Shown here: positions 16,420 to 24,360 of the stretch, in pieces
Numbering within the stretch: the first letter of the stretch is position 1
Layout: each line of letters starts with the position of its first letter
Assembly (NCBI GenBank): GCA_033850885.1
Contig: JAWWPG010000028.1
Coordinates: 1 to 64,000, forward strand
Direction of reading: 5' to 3'
From: JAWWPG01 sp033850885
GTDB lineage: Bacteria > Actinomycetota > Actinomycetes > Propionibacteriales > Nocardioidaceae
DNA: 64,000 nucleotides
Program-made: the position numbers and the translations under genes
Notes under the pieces: generated by a model
Database searches by the model: none
What the model was told of the DNA's origin: nothing
Seen by the model: the letters and a program-made list of their open reading frames with translations, nothing else

Positions 16420-17681
16420 CAACAGTTCGCGCGAACGAGAAGCCGACCGATCGGCGCGGCATGCATCGGGTCGTCATGGCCTCCGGGCCTAGCGGTGCCA
16501 CCGCCGCTATCACGGTGCTTGTCCTGCTGGCCGCTGGATGTGGCACGTCCAGTGGCAACGGATCCTCCAATCAGCAGCCCGGTGCCCCCGGCTTCCAGGC
16601 GCCGAACATCCCCGTTGCCACATCAGTCGGGAAGAGCGAAGGAGAGCTCAACGTGCTGGCCTGGCCCGGGTACGCCGAATCGGGTAAGAACGACCCGAAA
16701 GTCGACTGGGTGACCCCGTTCGAGAAGCAGAGCGGGTGCCACGTCAACGTCAAAGAGTTCGGCACCTCTGACGAGGCGGTCAGCCTGATGCACACCGGCG
16801 GGTACGACGTGGTCTCGGCCTCGGGCGACGCAACCCTGCGCCTCATCTCATCGGGAGACGTCCAGCCGGTCAACACGGCCCTGGTCCCGAACTACGCCGA
16901 CATATCGCCGTTCCTGAAGAACCAGCCTTTCAACAGCGTCAACGGCCAGATGTGGGGGATCCCGCATGGGTGGGGCGCCAACCTCCTCATGTACAACAAG
17001 GACGTCGTAAAGCCGGCTCCGACGGACTGGAGCGACGTGTTCAGCGGCTCGAGCGCCTACGCCGGCAAGGTGACGGCGTACGACTCACCCATCTACATCG
17101 CCGATGCGGCGTTGTACCTCATGAACACCCAGCCCAGCCTCGGCATCAAGAACCCCTACGCCCTCGATCAGAAGCAGCTGGACGCGGCCGTCCAGGTACT
17201 GAAGAACCAGCACCAGAACATCGGCGAGTACTGGTCGGACTACACGAAGGAGGTGCAGGCGTTCAAGACAGGCTCATCCGTCGTCGGCACCACCTGGCAG
17301 GTCATCGCGAACCTCACAGCGCCCGACGCCCCCGTCGCGACCGTGTTCCCGAAGAGCGGTTCGACGGGCTGGTCGGACACCTGGATGATCTCGTCGAACA
17401 ACGACCACGTGAACTGTGCGTACAAATGGCTGAACTGGATAGCCAGCCCGAAGGTCCAGGCGCAGGTGGCGCAGTGGTTCGGCGAGGCACCCGCCAACCC
17501 CAAGGCCTGCCAGTACACGAGCAAGGGCTTCTGTGCGACGTACCACGTGACCGACGCCGCGTACGCCGCCAAGATCTACTACTGGACGACGCCGATCACC
17601 CAGTGCCTCGATGGGCGAACCAACGTGAAGTGCACCGACTACAACGCCTGGACCGACGCCTGGACCCAGGTGAAGGGTTGA
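16416..17681 (+). CDS. potD: polyamine-binding lipoprotein
   Basis: A 421-residue substrate-binding lipoprotein of the spermidine/putrescine family. A long basic n-region precedes a hydrophobic stretch and the lipobox LLAAGC, with lipidated Cys42. The mature part begins NVLAWPGYAESG, the usual first strand of PotD/PotF. Later come GIPHGWGANLLMYNKDVV and WTDAWTQVKG at the end. It should capture polyamines outside the membrane and deliver them to PotB/PotC. It overlaps potA and stops 1 bp before potB. Two cysteine pairs (DHVNCAYKW, PKACQY...GFCATY) may form disulfides. Confidence 0.9.
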   Translation: MTTVRANEKPTDRRGMHRVVMASGPSGATAAITVLVLLAAGCGTSSGNGSSNQQPGAPGFQAPNIPVATSVGKSEGELNVLAWPGYAESGKNDPKVDWVTPFEKQSGCHVNVKEFGTSDEAVSLMHTGGYDVVSASGDATLRLISSGDVQPVNTALVPNYADISPFLKNQPFNSVNGQMWGIPHGWGANLLMYNKDVVKPAPTDWSDVFSGSSAYAGKVTAYDSPIYIADAALYLMNTQPSLGIKNPYALDQKQLDAAVQVLKNQHQNIGEYWSDYTKEVQAFKTGSSVVGTTWQVIANLTAPDAPVATVFPKSGSTGWSDTWMISSNNDHVNCAYKWLNWIASPKVQAQVAQWFGEAPANPKACQYTSKGFCATYHVTDAAYAAKIYYWTTPITQCLDGRTNVKCTDYNAWTDAWTQVKG

Positions 17682-17682
17682 C

Positions 17683-18567
17683 ATGACGTCAGTGGCGGAT
17701 GAGGTGCGGCCGCCGCGTCCCTCGGGACTGCGACGAATCTCGTCCTTCCTGCATCGGCACAGTGGTATCCGGGTCGCCGGGCTGGTGTCCGGCCCGCTGG
17801 CGTGGCTGGTACTCGTCTACCTGCTGGCCATGGTCTCCTTGTTCGTCACGGCCTTCTGGCGCGTCGACTTCGGGGTCACGGTAACCCGGCAGTGGAACCT
17901 GGATAACTTCCGAAAGCTCTACCAGCAGGACGTCTACCGGACGGTGATCGTGCGCACCATCCTCGTGGCCAGCCTGGTCACGGCGATCGACGCCCTGCTC
18001 GCTCTCCCGATGGCCTTCTTCATGGCCAAGGTTGCCCGTCCCGTGGTCGCCAAGATGCTCGTGGTCGCGCTGCTGATGCCGTTGTGGGCGAACTACCTGG
18101 TCAAAGCATTCGCCTGGCGGGCGATGGTGACGCCGGGTGGGGTCCTGGAGTCGGCCTTCGGTTGGACGCCGGGCTTCGGACTTCGGGCGGTCGTGATCAC
18201 CCTCGCATACCTCTGGCTGCCCTTCATGGTGCTGCCTGTCTACGCCGGTTTCGAGAGGTTGCCGGACTCCCTTCTGGAGGCGTCGAGCGACCTCGGCGCG
18301 CGGCCGGGCAGAACGTTGCGGCTGGTGGCCCTGCCGATGGTGTGGCCGGCCCTGGCCGCTGGCTCGATCTTCACGTTCTCGCTGTCGCTCGGTGACTACA
18401 TCGCCGTGTTGAACGTCGGCGGAAGCACGCAGATGCTGGGCAACCTGATGTCCGACCGGCAGGCGACAGACGTCCCGTTCGCGGCCGCCCTGGCCACTGT
18501 GTCCGTCGCCATCATGGTCGTCTATCTGACGCTGGTACGTCGTTCCGGGGCCCTGGAGAACCTGTGA
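17683..18567 (+). CDS. potB: polyamine ABC transporter permease
   Basis: A 294-residue integral membrane protein with about six predicted helices. A first helix near 28-55 (LAWLVLVYLLAMVSLFVTAF) is followed by a periplasmic segment with the W-N-L-D-N-F-R-K-L-Y motif common in PotB. The EAA coupling loop is EASSDLGARPGRTLRLVALPM near 205-225. It pairs with PotC and docks on PotA. The stop codon region overlaps potC by 4 bp (GTGA). Confidence 0.9.
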   Translation: MTSVADEVRPPRPSGLRRISSFLHRHSGIRVAGLVSGPLAWLVLVYLLAMVSLFVTAFWRVDFGVTVTRQWNLDNFRKLYQQDVYRTVIVRTILVASLVTAIDALLALPMAFFMAKVARPVVAKMLVVALLMPLWANYLVKAFAWRAMVTPGGVLESAFGWTPGFGLRAVVITLAYLWLPFMVLPVYAGFERLPDSLLEASSDLGARPGRTLRLVALPMVWPALAAGSIFTFSLSLGDYIAVLNVGGSTQMLGNLMSDRQATDVPFAAALATVSVAIMVVYLTLVRRSGALENL

Positions 18568-19382
18568 GCACGCCTGGCTTCCGACTGTCCCGCACCACCG
18601 CGTGGGGCTTGCGGGCACTCGTGACCCTGGTGCTCACTTTCGTCTACGTACCGCTCGGGGTCGTGGTCGTCAACTCGTTCAACTCGGACGAGACGTTTTC
18701 CTGGCCGCCTCGCGGTTTCACGCTGGAGTGGTGGAGGAGGGCAAAGGACAGCACCGGCATGATCGACGCGCTCCAACACAGCATCGTCGTCGGCTTGGCG
18801 GCGACGGGCGTGGCCATCGTGCTGGGCACGCTGGCTGCCTTCGCCCTGCATCGAAACCGATTCTTCGGGCGGGAGGCGGTGTCGTTGCTGATCGTGCTGC
18901 CGATCGCGCTACCCGGCATCGTCACGGGGATCGCCCTCAGCAACGCGTTCACCACGATCCTCGGCGTCGGTCTCTCCGTCTGGTCGTTGGTCATCGCGCA
19001 CGCGACGTTCTGCATCGTCGTGGTGTTCAACAACGTGGCCGCGCGGTTGAGACGGCTGGGGGGCAGCCTCGAGGAGGCGTCGATGGACCTCGGAGCCACC
19101 CGCTTCACGACTTTCAGGCTGGTGACGCTGCCGAACCTGGGCTCGGCGCTGCTGGCCGGGGGGTTGCTGGCCTTCGCCCTGTCGTTCGACGAGATCGTGG
19201 TCACGACGTTCACAGCTCCCCCCGACATCCAGACCCTTCCGCTGTGGATCTACAACAACCTGCTGAGTCGTCAGCAAGCACCGATCGTCAACGTCGCCGC
19301 AGCCGGTCTCATCCTGCTGTCCGTGGTCCCGATCTACCTGTCGCAGAAGCTCTCTCGAGACCCCACCGGTGGACGGCTCTGA
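18564..19382 (+). CDS. potC: polyamine ABC transporter permease
   Basis: A 272-residue second permease subunit. Six hydrophobic helices are visible; the N-terminal VYVPLGVVVVNSFNSDE is typical of PotC, and the EAA loop is EEASMDLGATRFTTFRLVTLPNL near 170-192. The C-terminal helix LILLSVVPIYLSQKL ends the protein. Starts at GTG 18564 inside the end of potB. It is the last gene of the potADBC operon; 269 bp separate it from the aldehyde dehydrogenase. Confidence 0.9.
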   Translation: MSTPGFRLSRTTAWGLRALVTLVLTFVYVPLGVVVVNSFNSDETFSWPPRGFTLEWWRRAKDSTGMIDALQHSIVVGLAATGVAIVLGTLAAFALHRNRFFGREAVSLLIVLPIALPGIVTGIALSNAFTTILGVGLSVWSLVIAHATFCIVVVFNNVAARLRRLGGSLEEASMDLGATRFTTFRLVTLPNLGSALLAGGLLAFALSFDEIVVTTFTAPPDIQTLPLWIYNNLLSRQQAPIVNVAAAGLILLSVVPIYLSQKLSRDPTGGRL

Positions 19383-19651
19383 TCCAGCCCGGCGAGGTGC
19401 CCCCAGGCGAGCCACGGGTGTTCGACTCCGGCGGCGCCCGGCAACCTCCGCGCAGGGCGGGCATGTTGGGGCGGTCGGCCCAACCCAGTTGCCCGACCTC
19501 ACCCGCCGGCTGACCGCCGCACAACGAAAGGCGCCACAGGGCGGGGCCAGGCCTGGTGTCATCGGTTGCCGATGAGTAGTTTTGCCTACGGATACCTCGG
19601 GGGGTTCTCAGCAATCCGCGCAACCGCATACAGACCAGGCAAAGGGAGACC

Positions 19652-21088
19652 ATGGGCAGCGTCCGCACACTTCAGAACCTGATCAACGGCAAGGCTGTCG
19701 ACGCCGCCGACGGCAGGACGTCGACCCTGATCAACCCCTCGAACGAGGAGGAGTTCGCCACCGCGGCCATCTCCGGCAGCGAGGACGTCGACAACGCGAT
19801 GAAGGCCGCCGCCGCGGCGTTCGAGACCTGGCGCGACAGCACACCGGCGGAACGGCAGCGAGCTCTGCTCAAGCTTGCCGACGCCATGGAGTCACGCGCC
19901 GACGAGTTCGTGAGGATCGAGAGCGAGAACACTGGCAAACCCCTCGGGTTCACCACGACCGAGGAGCTCCCGCCGGCCATCGACCAGATCCGGTTCTTCG
20001 CGGGTGCCGCACGGGTCCTCGAAGGACGGGCGGCGGGGGAATACCTGAAGGACCACACATCGATGATCCGTCGGGAGCCAATCGGGGTGGTCGCACAGGT
20101 CACGCCCTGGAACTACCCGCTCATGATGGCGGTCTGGAAGATCGGCCCCGCGCTGGCGGCAGGCAACACGCTGGTGATCAAGCCCTCCGATACGACGCCC
20201 GCCTCGACGCTCCTGCTGGGCGAGCTGTGCCAGGAGTTCTTCCCACCCGGCGTGATGAACGTCATCACCGGAGACCGTGACACTGGCAGAGCACTGGTGT
20301 CCCACCCGACGCCCCAGCTGGTCTCGATCACCGGGTCCGTGCGCGCCGGCATGCAGGTCGCCGAGGCGGCGTCACATGACCTGAAGAGGACTCACCTGGA
20401 GCTCGGGGGCAAGGCACCTGTCATCGTCTTCGACGACGCCGACGTCGAGGCGGCTGCCGAGGCAATCGCCGGCGCGGGTTACTTCAACGCCGGCCAGGAC
20501 TGCACCGCGGCCACCCGGGTGCTCGCCGGACCGGGAGTCCACAACGACTTCGTGGCCGCTCTGACCGAGCAGGCCCGCAACACCAAGACTGGGCAGCCCG
20601 ATGACGAGGACGTGCTGTACGGCCCGGTGAACAACGCCGGACAGCTCGAGCGGGTGACGGGTTTCATCAGCCGGCTCCCCGAGCACGCCGAGGTGCGGAC
20701 CGGCGGATCCCGGGTGGGCGACCGGGGATACTTCTATGCGCCCACCGTCGTCTCGGGGCTCCACCAGGACGACGAGGCGATCCAGGACGAGATCTTTGGC
20801 CCGGTGATCACCGTGCAGCGGTTCAGCGACGAGGAGGAGGCGCTGCGCTGGGCGAACGGGGTGGAGTACGGCCTCGCCAGCAGCGTGTTCACCAAGGACC
20901 ATGGGCGGGCGATGCGGATGGCTCGTCGCCTCGACTTCGGCTGTGTGTGGATCAACACCCACATCCCGCTCGTCGCCGAGATGCCGCACGGTGGTTTCAA
21001 GCACTCCGGGTACGGCAAGGACCTCTCGATGTACGGCCTGGAGGACTACACCCGGATCAAGCATGTGATGAGCTACATCGGAGCCTAG
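19652..21088 (+). CDS. gamma-aminobutyraldehyde dehydrogenase-like aldehyde dehydrogenase
   Basis: A 478-residue NAD(P)-dependent aldehyde dehydrogenase. The general base is in LELGGKAPVIVFDDADVE (Glu250), and the catalytic nucleophile is in FNAGQDCTAATR (Cys284). NAD contacts are in TPWNYPLMMAVWKIGPALAAGN. The GQDCTA signature and AELGGKAP context are typical of the aminobutyraldehyde/betaine-aldehyde branch (PatD/YdcW-like). It should turn 4-aminobutanal made by the oxidase or aminotransferase into GABA; 5-aminopentanal is also possible. AAAGGGAG lies 4 nt before the ATG. It follows potC in the same direction and may share its message. Confidence 0.85.
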   Translation: MGSVRTLQNLINGKAVDAADGRTSTLINPSNEEEFATAAISGSEDVDNAMKAAAAAFETWRDSTPAERQRALLKLADAMESRADEFVRIESENTGKPLGFTTTEELPPAIDQIRFFAGAARVLEGRAAGEYLKDHTSMIRREPIGVVAQVTPWNYPLMMAVWKIGPALAAGNTLVIKPSDTTPASTLLLGELCQEFFPPGVMNVITGDRDTGRALVSHPTPQLVSITGSVRAGMQVAEAASHDLKRTHLELGGKAPVIVFDDADVEAAAEAIAGAGYFNAGQDCTAATRVLAGPGVHNDFVAALTEQARNTKTGQPDDEDVLYGPVNNAGQLERVTGFISRLPEHAEVRTGGSRVGDRGYFYAPTVVSGLHQDDEAIQDEIFGPVITVQRFSDEEEALRWANGVEYGLASSVFTKDHGRAMRMARRLDFGCVWINTHIPLVAEMPHGGFKHSGYGKDLSMYGLEDYTRIKHVMSYIGA

Positions 21089-21125
21089 GAGGCTGCGGCG
21101 GCTCCGATGGACAGGCGCGGCCAGC

Positions 21126-21215
21126 ATGAAGCTCACGCTCGACCTGCATGACAGCTACGACACCGACGGCGCGATGCGGGCGGTCATCGCGCTGGAAAGT
21201 AGCCGGACCAGCTCC
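21126..21215 (+). pseudogene. possible N-terminal remnant of a small Smr-type protein
   Basis: An ATG opens MKLTLDLHDSYDTDG followed by AMRAVIALE. This resembles the start of actinobacterial Smr-domain proteins (M-K-L-x-L-D-L-H-D-I-Y then a helix with ALRxVIDEA), but the reading frame then runs antisense into the end of the next gene and the conserved H-G-x-G region is absent. I therefore read it as a truncated remnant of about 28 codons. Only the short N-terminal match supports this. Confidence 0.3.
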
Positions 21216-21218
21216 CTG

Positions 21219-22451
21219 CTAGGCGTCCAACGCGGTCGCGATGGCGCTCGCGAGGTCGCCGACCTGGTCGTCGGTCATGATCAGCGGGGGCGACACCTGG
21301 ATGCCTCCGACGCCGACCGCGCGGGTCGCAACACCGTGGGACCGCAGTGTGACAGCGAGCTGCGCCGCCTCGCTCGGCTCGCGCATCTGCACCGCGGCCA
21401 GCGCTCCGGTCCCGCAGCGCACCTGCTCGACCCGATCGTGGTCTGCGAGCGGTGACAGCGCGGTGGCAAGGGTGGCCTCGAGGCGGGCCGCCTCGTCGAG
21501 CAGCCCTTCACGCTCGATGATCGCCAGGTTGCCGAGGGCGACGGCGGCCGCGGCAGCGTGCCCGGAGTAGGTGTAACCATGGCGCCACCAGACGTCGCCG
21601 TCCGGCTTGAAGAACGGCTCCGCGACCTTGGGAGCGACCAGTACGGCGCCCATCGGCAGGTAGCCACTCGTCAGCCCCTTCGCCGTCGTCACCATGTCGG
21701 GCTCGAGTCCGAACCGGGTGCTGGCGAACCACGAGCCTCCGATCCGCCCGAAACCCGTGACCACCTCGTCGGCGACGAACAACACGTCGTTCTCGGTGCA
21801 TGCCTTGCGGACGTCGGCGAGATAGCCCTCGGGCGGCGGGAAGACGCCACCGGCGCCGATGACCGGCTCACAGTAGAACGCGGCGACCCGGTCGGCGCCA
21901 AGGCGGTCGATAGTGGCCCGCAGGTCGTCGGCGCTGTCCCAGGCGACGGTCGCCGTGTCGGGCACCAGCTCGCCGTACCCCTCCCGGTTCGTGGGGATGC
22001 CGGCCAGTGCCGTGCCTGCGAAGTGCATGCCGTGGTAGGCCTTCTGCCGCCCGATGACGAAGGTGCGGCTGGGCTGGCCCATCTCGACCCAGTAGCGGCG
22101 GGCCAGCTTCGCGGCGGTGTCGACGGAGTCGGATCCGCCCGAGGTGAAGAACACCTTGCTGCCTGCCGTCGGCGCGATGCCGGCGAGTTTCTCGGCGAGC
22201 GCGATGGCCGGCTCGTTCGAGTAGTCACCGAACGTGTTGTACGAGGCGAGCTTGGCCATCTGCTTGGCCGCGATCTCGGCGAGCTCCACCCGCCCGTGTC
22301 CGACGTTGGCGTACCACAGGCCCGCCGTCGCGTCCAGGTATCGGTTGTCGTCGGCGTCGTACACGTAGACACCCTGTCCCCGCGTGAGTGTGAACTCGCC
22401 GTTCTTCTCGACGGCGCTCATGTTCGAGAAGGGATGCCACAATGCGCCCAT
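21219..22451 (-). CDS. class III aminotransferase, GABA/omega-amino acid type
   Basis: A 410-residue PLP aminotransferase, about 29% shorter at the N-terminus than its open frame suggests: AAGGAG 6 nt upstream marks the ATG at 22451 (MGALWHPFSNM). Motifs are FFTSGGSDSVDTAAKLAR (phosphate loop), LFVADEVVTGFGRIG (aspartate that contacts the ring) and VTTAKGLTSGYLPMG (Schiff-base lysine). It is the second class III aminotransferase of the island. GABA to succinate semialdehyde, or 5-aminovalerate to glutarate semialdehyde, would fit its neighbours. It diverges from an aldehyde dehydrogenase with only 44 bp between the start codons. Confidence 0.83.
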   Translation of the reverse strand: MGALWHPFSNMSAVEKNGEFTLTRGQGVYVYDADDNRYLDATAGLWYANVGHGRVELAEIAAKQMAKLASYNTFGDYSNEPAIALAEKLAGIAPTAGSKVFFTSGGSDSVDTAAKLARRYWVEMGQPSRTFVIGRQKAYHGMHFAGTALAGIPTNREGYGELVPDTATVAWDSADDLRATIDRLGADRVAAFYCEPVIGAGGVFPPPEGYLADVRKACTENDVLFVADEVVTGFGRIGGSWFASTRFGLEPDMVTTAKGLTSGYLPMGAVLVAPKVAEPFFKPDGDVWWRHGYTYSGHAAAAAVALGNLAIIEREGLLDEAARLEATLATALSPLADHDRVEQVRCGTGALAAVQMREPSEAAQLAVTLRSHGVATRAVGVGGIQVSPPLIMTDDQVGDLASAIATALDA

Positions 22452-22483
22452 CGGGTTCTCCTTGCGCGTTCGTAGAGGTCGCG

Positions 22484-22489
22484 TACCGT
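22484..22489 (+). promoter_or_regulatory. -10 box TACCGT for a leaderless transcript
   Basis: TACCGT is 6 nt upstream of the ATG at 22496, inside the 44-bp divergent gap. The matching -35 region would lie at about the start codon of the opposing aminotransferase gene. Confidence 0.4.
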
Positions 22490-22495
22490 CGGAAT

Positions 22496-23938
22496 ATGAG
22501 CCAAGTATCACCGATGTGGGTCGCCGGCGTGCCGGTGCACGGCGACGAGACCTTCGAGATCCGCAACCCGTACGACGGTTCGCTGGTCGCCACCACCTCA
22601 TGGGCGACCCCGGACCAGCTCGAGGCGGCCGTGAAGGCTGCCGACGAGGTGCGGGAGGAAGCTGCGGCCCTTCCGCTGTACGTCCGAGCCGACGCCCTCG
22701 CCGCGACCAGCGCGGCCATCGCAGAGCGCTCGGAGGAGCTGTCCCGGTTGATCACGGCCGAGAACGGCAAGCCGATCACCTGGGCACGTGCTGAGGTCGG
22801 GCGGGCGGTGTCGGTCTTCCGGATCGCCGCCGAGGAGGCCCGCCGCTGGTCGGGAGAGGCGGTGCGGCTCGACACCGACAAGGCGGCCGCTGGCCGGCTC
22901 GCCTATGTCCGGTCGGTGCCGAAGGGCCCCGTGCTCGCGATCTCACCCTTCAACTTCCCGCTCAACCTCGTCGCCCACAAGGTTGCCCCGGCGATCGCTG
23001 TCGGCGCACCAGTAGTGGTCAAGCCGGCCCCGAAGACACCCCTGTCTGCACTCAAGCTCGGGGAGATCATCGCGGACACCGGGCTGCCGAAGGGCATGGT
23101 CAGCGTGGTCAACGTGCCGAACGAGCAGGCCGAGTCGCTGGTAGCCGACGAGCGACTGCCCGTCGTGTCGTTCACGGGCTCGGGACCGGTCGGCTACGCG
23201 ATCCAGCGCGCCGTCCCGCACAAGCACGTCGTCCTGGAGCTGGGCGGCAACGCCGCCGTCGTCGTGTGCTCCGACTGGAACACCGACGCCGACCTCTCTT
23301 GGGCGGCTGGCAGGATCGCGACGTTCTCGAACTACCAGGCGGGTCAGTCGTGCATCGGCGTGCAGCGTGTCTTCGTGGCGGAGAGCCTGTACGACGACTT
23401 CGCCGCCCGCCTGACGGCCGAGGTCGAGGGACTTGGCGTGGGTGACCCCGCCGAGGACGCCACGCAGGTCGGACCGGTGATCAACGAGGAGGCTGCCGCC
23501 AGGATCGTCTCGTGGGTCGACGAGGCGGTCGAGGCGGGGGCTACCATCCTGACCGGCGGGAAGCGCGACGGGACGACGATCGAGCCAACCATCCTCACCC
23601 GGGTCTCTCCGGATGCCAAGGTGTGCCGCGAGGAGGTCTTCGGCCCGGTGCTCGTGGTGGAGAAGGTCGCCGACGACGCCGACGGGTTCGCCAGAGTCAA
23701 CGACTCGGTCTACGGGTTGCAGGCGGGGGTGTTCACGCACCGCCTGCAGACGGCGTTCGCCGCCCATCGCGAGCTGGAGGTGGGGGGTGTGATCATCGGC
23801 GATGTGCCGAGCTATCGCGCCGACCAGATGCCGTACGGCGGCGCGAAGCAGTCGGGCGTCGGCCGGGAGGGCGTGCGCTACGCGATGCACGACTACACCT
23901 ACGAGCGGGTCATGGTCCTCACCGGCCTCGACCTCTAG
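22496..23938 (+). CDS. aldehyde dehydrogenase, candidate succinate-semialdehyde dehydrogenase
   Basis: A 480-residue aldehyde dehydrogenase distinct from the one at 19652. The cofactor region is ISPFNFPLNLVAHKVAPAIA, the general base is in VLELGGNAAVVV (Glu248), and the nucleophile is in NYQAGQSCIGVQR (Cys286). The GQSC form groups it with lactaldehyde/succinate-semialdehyde/phosphorylating-GAPN-like subfamilies. Beside a GABA-type aminotransferase it most likely oxidises succinate semialdehyde (or glutarate semialdehyde) to the dicarboxylate. Start chosen at ATG 22496 from the promoter spacing. Downstream follow about 400 bp of repeats. Confidence 0.8.
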   Translation: MSQVSPMWVAGVPVHGDETFEIRNPYDGSLVATTSWATPDQLEAAVKAADEVREEAAALPLYVRADALAATSAAIAERSEELSRLITAENGKPITWARAEVGRAVSVFRIAAEEARRWSGEAVRLDTDKAAAGRLAYVRSVPKGPVLAISPFNFPLNLVAHKVAPAIAVGAPVVVKPAPKTPLSALKLGEIIADTGLPKGMVSVVNVPNEQAESLVADERLPVVSFTGSGPVGYAIQRAVPHKHVVLELGGNAAVVVCSDWNTDADLSWAAGRIATFSNYQAGQSCIGVQRVFVAESLYDDFAARLTAEVEGLGVGDPAEDATQVGPVINEEAAARIVSWVDEAVEAGATILTGGKRDGTTIEPTILTRVSPDAKVCREEVFGPVLVVEKVADDADGFARVNDSVYGLQAGVFTHRLQTAFAAHRELEVGGVIIGDVPSYRADQMPYGGAKQSGVGREGVRYAMHDYTYERVMVLTGLDL

Positions 23939-23944
23939 GGCCTA

Positions 23945-24069
23945 CCGACCTGGCGTCTTCCCGGCCCAACCGACCTGGCGGCTTCCCGGCCCAACCGACC
24001 TGGCGTCTTCCTGGCCCAACCGACCTGGCGTCTCCACGGCCCAACCGACCTGGCGGCTTCCCGGCTTGC
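23945..24069. repeat. 25-bp tandem repeat, five units
   Basis: Five consecutive 25-bp units start at 23945, 23970, 23995, 24020 and 24045. Each begins CCGACCTGGCG and the first four end GGCCCAA; units differ at one to a few positions (GTCTTCCC, GGCTTCCC, GTCTTCCT, GTCTCCAC) and the fifth is changed at its end. The array starts 7 bp after the aldehyde dehydrogenase stop. No unique spacers exist, so it is not a CRISPR. It runs directly into two palindrome elements, making a repeat island of more than 300 bp. Confidence 0.9.
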
Positions 24070-24080
24070 GTGGTCTCGCG

Positions 24081-24165
24081 TTTGCCTGGCATGCCAGGGA
24101 AGCGCATCGTTTGCTAGGCAGGCCTGCCGTGCAAACGGTGTACCTGCGTGGCATGCCAGGCAAAT
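24081..24165. repeat. family B triple-palindrome element, copy 1
   Basis: Outer palindromes are CCTGGCATGCCAGG (24085-24098) and TGGCATGCCA (24149-24158). Between them a hairpin pairs CGTTTGC (24108-24114) with GCAAACG (24131-24137) around the inner palindrome GGCAGGCCTGCC (24117-24128). A second copy with the same order is at 28252-28336. The layout matches family A although the sequence is unrelated. Confidence 0.78.
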
Positions 24166-24185
24166 GCCCGACTCCCGGGCGGCAT

Positions 24186-24267
24186 GTGGGTGGTGCACCA
24201 CTCAGATGTCCCGCAAGCCACCCAGATGTGAGTGGCTTGAGGGCTACCTGGGTGGTGCACCACCCAA
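24186..24267. repeat. family A triple-palindrome element, copy 2
   Basis: TGGGTGGTGCACCACTCA (24187-24204, one mismatch from a perfect palindrome) and TGGGTGGTGCACCACCCA (24249-24266, perfect) flank a central imperfect hairpin that joins CCCGCAAGCCACCCA to TGAGTGGCTTGAGGG. The outer palindromes and the AAGCCACCCAGAT core match copy 1 at 5890. Base changes in one arm are partly compensated in the other. The element lies about 94 bp before dxr. Confidence 0.8.
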
Positions 24268-24360
24268 GCGTCGCCAGTGGGGCCGGCGCCCCGCGCCGTC
24301 AGACGGGCCGGCCGCCCTCGTCGGAGTCCACCGCCGGCGCCGGCGTGGGACAATCGTGAC

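Noticed and set aside
23945..24069. CRISPR array
   Set aside because: The units are contiguous 25-bp repeats with no unique spacers and no cas genes in the window.
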